This document shows positions 37,428 to 46,400 of a stretch of DNA of 64,000 nt, piece by piece. The first letter of the stretch is position 1. Each line of letters opens with the position of its first letter. Location of the stretch: NCBI GenBank assembly GCA_026419785.1, contig JAODTK010000211.1, forward strand, positions 62,001-126,000, written 5' to 3'. This DNA is from Sclerodactyla briareus (taxonomy: Eukaryota > Echinodermata > Holothuroidea > Dendrochirotida > Sclerodactylidae). The notes under the pieces were generated by a model. The model was not told where the DNA came from. It made no database searches and saw nothing but the letters and a program-made list of their open reading frames with translations. The translations under genes were made by a program, and so were the position numbers.

Positions 37428-37490
37428 TGTTAAGTCTCCAAGGGCTATTGGACTATGGCCAGGAGCAGAATCCACGATCCCCAAGGAGAG
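37428..37490 (+). CDS. SNRNP27: SNRNP27 first recognised coding exon
   Basis: A tttttcttttgcag acceptor precedes it and gtatgt follows. The frame that continues into the next exon reads NPRSPRR and leaves phase 1 (G, joined by AC to give Asp). The only ATG (37455, MARSR) is in another frame. One inserted base between the ATG and the RSPRR block would connect them. Confidence 0.65.
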
Positions 37491-40400
37491 GTATGTATGT
37501 ATCCTCTGATCATTTCAAATTGAATGATGGCACACTGCAATAGACATGAATTTGCTGATATCTCCCAGATTTGTTTTCGGACTGTCACAAAATTTGACTG
37601 GATTTTACTCCCATATTGGAAATCAGAGTTCTGCTGGTGATATGTTGTCCAAAAGTAGGTCTGCTGACTGATAACTTCAAGCTCTGTACTTGGAATCGTG
37701 TTTTCGTAGTGATGGTACATGTGATAATTTGGAGGCAGTGTTAACATTAAGGCCATGGTCGTTGTACATAGGACGGGACTTTGATCCTTTCGTCTTTACA
37801 CCTCCTGACAGCCAAACCCCAGACCAATTTCAATCAAACCGATTGAGTGTACCGATATAAGGCACAATCCAGCTATTGCAAATTTGCCTGTACAGCAGGG
37901 GGGAACTGCAGTATCCCCTAATAATTCCAAGTCAATGTAAAACATTGTACATTTTGAACATCTTGTACCGAACGAACTTTGAATGGGATGTTAATGAAAA
38001 CTCACACTTCATACACGATGTACTAGAGAATAATCTCATCCATTTAGAGGTGAATACCCTCTTTCGTTTTCCAGTTATCAAGGCGCGATAATGCAGCATT
38101 TACTGTGTAGGTACTATGGGCATCGATCCCCCTGTGATGTCATGACTTCCTTGAGAAATTTCTCAAAAGTAACTTGAAATATTCGAACAGTTGAACATCT
38201 AGGACCGGTCCAATTTGGGGTGTTGGATTTCTTATGTCCCCCCCCCCCCCCACAGAATATTCCCTCACAGTTTTTGGATGTTTTCAACTCTCTCTGAAAT
38301 CAGCATAATGCTGATTGGAATTGTTCCATGGTTCAAATTCCCCCTCGTGAAAAAATCTTAGGAGGGAATTCCTCCCAGGACTAAACTACTTAGCGCTAGG
38401 TACACTGCTGGGAGGTGCAGGATGGGCTGGCAGTGGCAGGTGGGATCATGTGCTTGGCAAAATCTCTGGTAGGGCCCAATACGACGTTCGGGACGTCTGA
38501 CTCAACCTTGACTAGCGTCCAACTCAACACATGTCATGGGGTGGGCACACCACGACTACGCCCCACATGCCAGGGTTTCTGCTCACCAAATTCTTGTGCT
38601 GGCTAAATTTCAGAAACATTTTCAGTAATTTGCTGATCAAGTGACAACAATGACATTTAATTGCTGCTTATATGGGTATAATGAATAATTTGTTATATCT
38701 GTGCTGGCTGGAGAGTGCCGGTTGGAAAAAAGCTGAGTGCCAGCTACCCCGACCAGTGCTGACCAGCCATGGCAGAACCCTGCACATGACATCTAGATTT
38801 GTCCAGACATGAATGGTCATGGTGATGTGGCCTGGGCTTCATTAGAGGTTTAAACTAGCTGCCCAGGTGGAAGAAGGCAGTGTGGTATCAGTGACGCTTT
38901 GCAAGCAAACATTCCAGGTTCAAAATCCAGCAGTCCCTAGAAGTTTTCCCTGGGTGGCTGTAATTGCAGTTGTGATGGGCGAGGACTTCATTTCATGGTT
39001 CTGCTGTAATGCAGTGGACTTTCTGGGGTCACTTGGGTTGTACGAGATATCAGCAATTAGTCTCGTTGGTTGTCTTGAATTCTCCACGCTTCCAGGTTCC
39101 GAAGAAGTGATTCTGGAATTTGATGATGTTTTTCATGGGAGCAGGTTGGAATTGGTTACACCCATGCCTTGATATTGTCTGAGCACTCGTCGAGAAGAAA
39201 AGGCGACTAATGGCGGTACTCATATTCACAATCAATATGGCCAAGGTTTTTGATGAGCCTCAACTTGGCTTCCTCAAACCAGTAGAGTTCAAATGAAAAA
39301 TCAAATCATTTAGCAGTTCTCATTCATGTCGAGCATCTTAAGTGTCGGGTTTAATTACAGTTGGGGTATTTTTGGTATACTTTATGCTTGATGCACTCTC
39401 TTGTTTTCTATCCCAAAGACAGGAGAAGGTCATCATCACGAGACAGAGATCGCAGGAAGAGAGGTAAAGGTCATGTTGTAATATTATTCTTGATTTCTTT
39501 ATTATTGAAGTAAATTACATGAATAAAGTGGAGAACTTGATGCATCTATGGAACTACACAAAATTGCTTGAAGAACTTTGAAGGCAGCAAAAAAGTTGTA
39601 GATTTTCAGAGCAACAGAAGGAATTGAATCATAACACATTACCTGTCCAGTGCCATGCTAAAAAGGCCTTTGGTATCAATTGAGGTATCGTGGGCGGCAA
39701 CTAGCGCAAAATGGTGGCAGCATTTTCATGACATCCCCCCAAAAAATTGTCTTGGTGAAATTTTCTCAGTATGTTTTGTTTTGAGGAAACATCGTCATAA
39801 ATTCCTAAAATGTAACTCGAATGTAACTCTGTTACCTGGTCATGTTGTGACCCTGTTTAAGAAGGATAAATTCAATGTGCAGAAGCAATATCCAAACTGG
39901 TGATGCCAACTGTGTGTTTGAGGCAACCGAATGGCAAGTGCACCCGACTAGCAGCTGGAAGGTCTGGCCTCCTGGTTTCGATTACCAGGTTCAACCTATC
40001 ATCTTGTTCCTACTGCCATTGTGAGCATGAGCTCCAGTCAGAGCTACAGGTATATACCATGAGCTGGGAGGATATCAAACTTACAAGGGCATCAGAATTG
40101 CATGGACAGTTGGGCATCAGCACTACAAGGGCATCAGAACTACATGGGCATCAGAGCTGGTTGGGCATCAGCACTACAAGGGCATCGGAATAACTGCACA
40201 TGGGCATCAAAGCTGGATGGGCATCAACACTACAAGGGCATCAGAACTACATGGGCATCAGAGCTGCATAGGCATTACAGCTCAAGTCGTTGCAGCTGGA
40301 AATCAAGAGCTACAACCACAAGGGCATTTGAGTGGCATAGGCATCAAAACTACAACTACAAAGAGCATTAGTGCTACAAGGGCATCAGAGTTGCATGAGT

Positions 40401-43400
40401 ATCAAAGTTGAGAGAAACAATCCAGTACTCCGCAACTGGCTCCATCAGGTAAACCGAGTGGTTTTAAAACATCAGGTGTGAACTTACAAACAAGAAGAAG
40501 ATGATGATAATCCATTTCACATACTCAACACAACCGAGATAGGACCCTGCACCACCCCCCATTCGCAAGCTGGTTGTCTGGCAATGAACCCCGAACTGAA
40601 CACCTCATCCCCCTCCTCATTTGCCAGACCTATTGTCCAGCTGGAGCTTTTCACCTTTTTTTCTCATATCCAAAATTCACGATCATTTACCGTATAGCCT
40701 CCTTTGACTATCCTGAATGAATTCTTGCATAACTGCATTGGTTTGTGTTCTTTCAGATCGACATAGGAGCCGCTCACGCTCACCAAGACGTCGCCATAGG
40801 TCCAGGTATGACAACATTTATTGTGTGCAACTATAAAATGTCTTGCCAAAAATCTTAATCTCTGTAAGCACTTCACATCTTGTATATGTATTAATATGTA
40901 TATATACTTGAAGGAGATTATAATTATGTGTACGACTGTAAATTGCCTGTAGTTTAATCAACATTTGTTTTGTTTTCTCTTCTTCCAGATCCCAGTCCCC
41001 AAAGAGAAGAAGGTAAACTTCTATTTCTATCCTTGAATGCACTAGCTATTAGCCAGGGGTGACAGAGGCCTTGCTATTGATAGACATGTGGCTGGCCCAA
41101 CAGTAGCCTCGGCTTGCTACAGTAGCCTCCGCTTTGCTACATACAGTGGCCTCAACTTTGCTACATACATTGGCCTCGGCTTTGCTACAGTGGCTTCAGC
41201 TTTGCTACATACAGTAGTCTCGGCTCGGCTACAGTAGCCTCGGCCTTGCTACATACAGTAGCCTCGGCCTTGCTACAGTAGCCTTGGCTTTGCTACATAC
41301 AGTAGCCTCGGCTTTGCTACATACAGTGGCCTCGATTTTGCTACATTACAGTGGCCTCGGCTTTGCTACAGTGGCTTCAGCTTTGCTACATACAGTAGTC
41401 TTGGTTCTGCTACAGTAGCCTCGGCCTTGCTACATACAGTAGCCTCGGATTTGCTACAGTAGCCTCGGCTTGCTACATACAGTAGCCTCAGCTTTGCTAC
41501 AGTAGCCTCGGCTTTGCCACATACAGTAGCCTCGGCTTTGCTACAGTAGCCTCGGGTTTGCTACAGTAGCCTCCGCTTTGCTACATACAGTGGCCTCAAC
41601 TTTGCTACATACATTGGCCTCGGCTTTGCTACATACAGTGGCCTCGGCTTTGCTACAGTAGGCTCGGCGTTGCTACAGTAGCCTCAGCTTTGCTACAGTA
41701 GCCTCGGCTTGCTACATACAGTAGCCTCGGCTTTGCTACAGTAGCATTTTATTCAAGCCAAGTCCACCAAGGCACGACAACCATAGTATTCTTTTCAAAA
41801 TATTCCCAGTTCTCAGCTGGTTAATTAGAGTCAGCTGGTTAATTAGAGTAATTATTACTACCCCTTTTCCAACCTTATGTTCACTTTTCATACCTATGAC
41901 AATTTCCATTAAGAAATCACCTCTCTTCTTTCTTGACAGGTCCCCATCTCCCAGGAGGAGGTAAGTTCTAGCAGATTACGCGAATACCCCCCCCCCCCAA
42001 TACCCCCCCCCCCCCCACGTCAACCAGTGTTGGAGTCGAGTCGGAGCTATCCGCGTACAAGACCGAGTCCTCAGCATCCGAGAACGAGTCCTCAACATCC
42101 GAGTCAAGTCCGAGTCCTTTTGTCTGAGTCAAGTCCGAGTCCCTGAGTCCCTATCAAAACTTGGCATTTGGCAAAACTATTAGGCCTAGTAAATAGAAAG
42201 TTAATTACGTAAGATGCTGCATCCCCGAAAACTATATAGATAATTTTACCAACAGCCTAATGCAAAGTTCATATTGAAGTTTCCACACGTCCTATTCAAG
42301 TGCTGGACCCTTATCGAGAAAGTTCATAGCAGTGGTCATATAATTGGAATAATAATGCCAAAATCAATGAAATAATCATATATACGTAGATGCTCGCCTG
42401 CCTACCTATCATTCAGAGACCATAATAATTTTCCAGACGGCAATTAGGCGGGAAGTATTTCCCATTGCATTTCAAGAATATCAAAATTTCCACCGTCTTT
42501 GCAGACCGTGCGGCGAGTGCGGCATGTTCTCCTGTGCTGTGCATATGGCACCTACGCTGACAGCCGTTCCAACAGGCTCAGCTCATTCTAATATTAGCTA
42601 ACTCCAAATTTGGTATGAGTGAATTTGGACATAGACAAAAATGGGACTGCTCAGTACAGTAGTTTGTCATGTTTTTATTGTCAATGGTAGAATTTTGCAT
42701 TATTCGTCTTCATGATTTTCAGGATTTTTGCTAAGGATTTTTTGAGTCAGTCTGAACCTTGACTCGGACCGATCCCAGCAGGCCGAGTCCGAACCGAGTC
42801 CTTCAAAATTGGTCTCGAGACCGGACTCGAGTCCTGCAACACTGCCCCCAACCCAGAGACACAGGATATTGTTTAGTACATCTGTAGGCTGGCAGAGTGA
42901 GCAGGCTGGCATTGTAACCCTGTCTTTAGTATCATGAGAGACAAAGACAAATGAGGGAAGATATTCGGATATCCATACACAGATGTCCGTTGGATGCGTT
43001 TAGTCAAGGTTACTCACTCGCCTCATTAAAGGGACTATTGGCTGATTAAGTCACTTGACCACCATTTACATATCTAACAGAGCTACCAGTCCTAGGAGAC
43101 AGATAGTTAGGACATACATAATGCCTTGCTTAGATTCTGTAAACAATATACTCTTGGGGATAGACCTTGTCAGCAAATGGGCGCGCAGCCTGCACAACGT
43201 CACATCAGTCACTTACATAATGGTTGTTTCCGATATACCATACCATGGTTACCCAAGGTGATTACCTGGACAAATTCCTTAATTGAGTGTTGTCTCACCA
43301 GCACAGACAGAGATCAATCAATTCCCATTGTAACTACAGGCTTGATGTGTCCACTTCTGAAATTTTCATCTGAAAATGATCTTTTTAAAGACTTCAATTA

Positions 43401-46400
43401 TGCCAACACGCACATTCCCATCTAGAATTTAGGTGTTCCCATGTCCGGCTGAAAAATTTGGATGATATGTTACATTTTCAAGCCAATCGGTTTGAAACAA
43501 AAAACACCTAGTAGTCCATATATCCAAGTGTGCTTGGTTGAGTTCAACTTTGTGAGTCATCCGTAGTGGCCCACAGTCAATTGGGTTGTGCTACCTCAGT
43601 CTATTATCATAATTACAATTAATCGTGACAGAATGGGAGAGTGGGGGGCCCGGGGGAGGAGTGGTCAGATGGGTATGTTGCTATCAATATTGCTGATATC
43701 AAATCGTTATATGTCTGTTCTGTCAGTATGTATTTGGAAGCATTTTGTCCCGGTAACTTGCCATTTCTTTTCAGGTCATCTCCCAGGAGGAGAGCCGAAG
43801 AAGCAGATCAATGGTGAGGAGATGGCGGACGTCCTATGTTATTTCCATCAGCGTTAACACAAGCTGCACGTTTGTAGTCAGGAGATTACTGTAGTTTATA
43901 TTTTCCATTTGGTGGGCAGGGTATGTTGAATGCCGGCCCTGTGAGCAGAAAATTGTTCATACCTGCCAGGCTTTGCGTCTCGAATTGATGTCTCAAATGG
44001 GGTGTCAGTGTTAACGAATGTCAATTTGACAAAATGGAAAAAGAACCTATTCTGCCAAGACAGACTATGGATTACCGGAGTCACCCTCGGATGGGAGACT
44101 AAAAGTCCACCCATGTACTCTCTACCAGTCTCTAAAATGGAAGCTCATTACACTAATAAATATGGAAATTAGATTGTAGGGTCTAAAAAATGCTTCCCTA
44201 AAAAATCTTCTATGAACGGGGCAACCAAAAATCACCCCACTTTTTGGTGAAACCTGGAGTGTTTTAATTTGTTTGGTGAATGCATTTTCGCCTGAATCAT
44301 TTTGTTGGTATGACAGTCCCGAGAGTTTTTTTTAATATAGGTGCCTGATGATTTGCAATCTGCAGTGGGCGTCAATCAAAATGGATATGATGTGTCTATG
44401 TTTACAGATATATAAAGAATGATACACTAATATCAGAAACTAAACTCACAAAGATTCATTCCTGTTTAAGGAATAAAAGAATGAAATCATGAAGGGGAAA
44501 TTTCGCCCCTGTTCAACGTTTTGAGATGCTTGTGGAAAGTTCACAATGAAGATATTGCCAGGCATACATTCACGATGACATGTCACCTCAAGATTGATAT
44601 CAACAAGAAACAAATTTTATCTCTACATTTGCCATTGTTGTATAGAATTGTGATGAATAGTTTCAACAAGTAAACAAAACTGTTATCAAAACTTCTATCC
44701 ATTGCTCGACAATGAACCTACAGATCTCCTGGATCATCTAGAGATCAGAGGTCAGAGTCACCCAAACTATTGAAGTTTGAGAGGAAGAAGATTGATGGTA
44801 AGTTACATCATTCATAACTTGATTCAGGTTTGTGAAGCTCGATGACACCACTGTAAACTTGATGATGATGATTATTAGAACTGAACAGGACAAAATACAC
44901 AACTATAGAGAGATTAGTGATAAATGGGGTTTCTACAGGCCTGGGAGCGGTTGAGGTGGCCAAACGGTGGAATGTCCGCCTGTAATGCCTGGGGTCCCTG
45001 GTTCAAACCCAGGTGTCGTCACAGACCCCGCTCCTTTCTCGTGTAGGGAAGTGGCTGCATGAGTGAAGCTACACTCTCGTCCCACAATTCTGACTGAGGT
45101 TTTTCTCAGTCAGTTGAAGCACCTTCGGGTGGAAGCATAACGAGGCGTATAAGTAAGTATAAACTTTAACGATATCATGATAATCGGCAGTGCACGAGTA
45201 GAAATGAATCATTTGAATAGTGTAATTAAATGAGCATTCACAGCCTTATCCTGTGTATCAACTGCCATCGGGTGACACAATGAACAACATGGACACGTAA
45301 AAAATAACCATGTTAGGTTCAGTCAAGAGAATTTGCTTCATCCAACTCAGAATTCTGAATGAATTATGTGAAAATGGAGGTCCCTCAAATCCAGGTAAAT
45401 TCATTCAACAGCGTTGACAGCCAGGTGACTAAACCATTTATTTCAATTAAGGGCTCATCATGGCTCATGCCCCAATTATGCTGTATCAGATTCTCAACCC
45501 CCCTCGATTTACAGATTGTGTCTGTGGTGGTCTTCCATTTCGGGATTCTTCCAAAATAATCGGGACCCTTGAAATTTCAAAGAATCTTGTGGGTCCAGGG
45601 ACACTTTGTTTTTCAGCGAATAAAAACTACAACATCAACTGACGAGTCACTCCTTTCTTGACAAAAGAAGACGACTTGTTTTTCGGGGACCTATACATTA
45701 ACATGGATATTGCATGAATAAGCCGGGTTGCCATTTAGGGTTCGTGGCTGTAATATGTTAGCTAGTACCTAATTTGGTCCATCCTATAGTCCATTCTCCC
45801 ACAGCTAATGAGTCGGCTATTGTTGCGCGTGTTTATGAACGCAGCTGTTATCTGCTCTCATAATAGATCTGGTTATGTACTTCTCTTGACAATGCTACCA
45901 CTGAATGCCTAGTACATGCTTTGGGTCTTCTCACCTTGATTATTGTAATAGTTTATTTATCAATTTACCAATTTCACATATCTCTCCTCTCCAGAGAATA
46001 CAGAATTATGCCGCCCGCCTGATATCGCGCACCAAGAAAACTGATCATGTTACTCCCGTTCTTCGTTCCCTGCACTGGCTTCCCATTTCACAGCGCATAG
46101 TTCAAAATTCTCATCCTGCTTATAAACCTAAGCATGGTCTTGCTCCACAGTACATATCTGATCTGCTGTGTCCAATGTGAATGACTGCTTCGTCTGCATC
46201 CCACCGACTGCATCTTCCTCCCATGTTGATCTCAACCCTGGGTACCTGTCCCTCGTACTCGTTATGGCAAACATGCATTCTCTGTTGCAGCCTCTGCTCT
46301 GTGGAACAAGATTCCAGTTATGATTCGCCAGTCTCCTACTCTGCAGATATTCAAGCGGGTATTGAAAACCCACTTGTTCACATTTATGATTTCTTTTCGG

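Noticed and set aside
41090-41747. CRISPR-like array
   Set aside because: The units are contiguous with no unique spacers, and the window is eukaryotic. It is a minisatellite.
44944-45020. Possible tRNA gene
   Set aside because: Same reasoning: good box motifs without a cloverleaf, and a SINE body follows.
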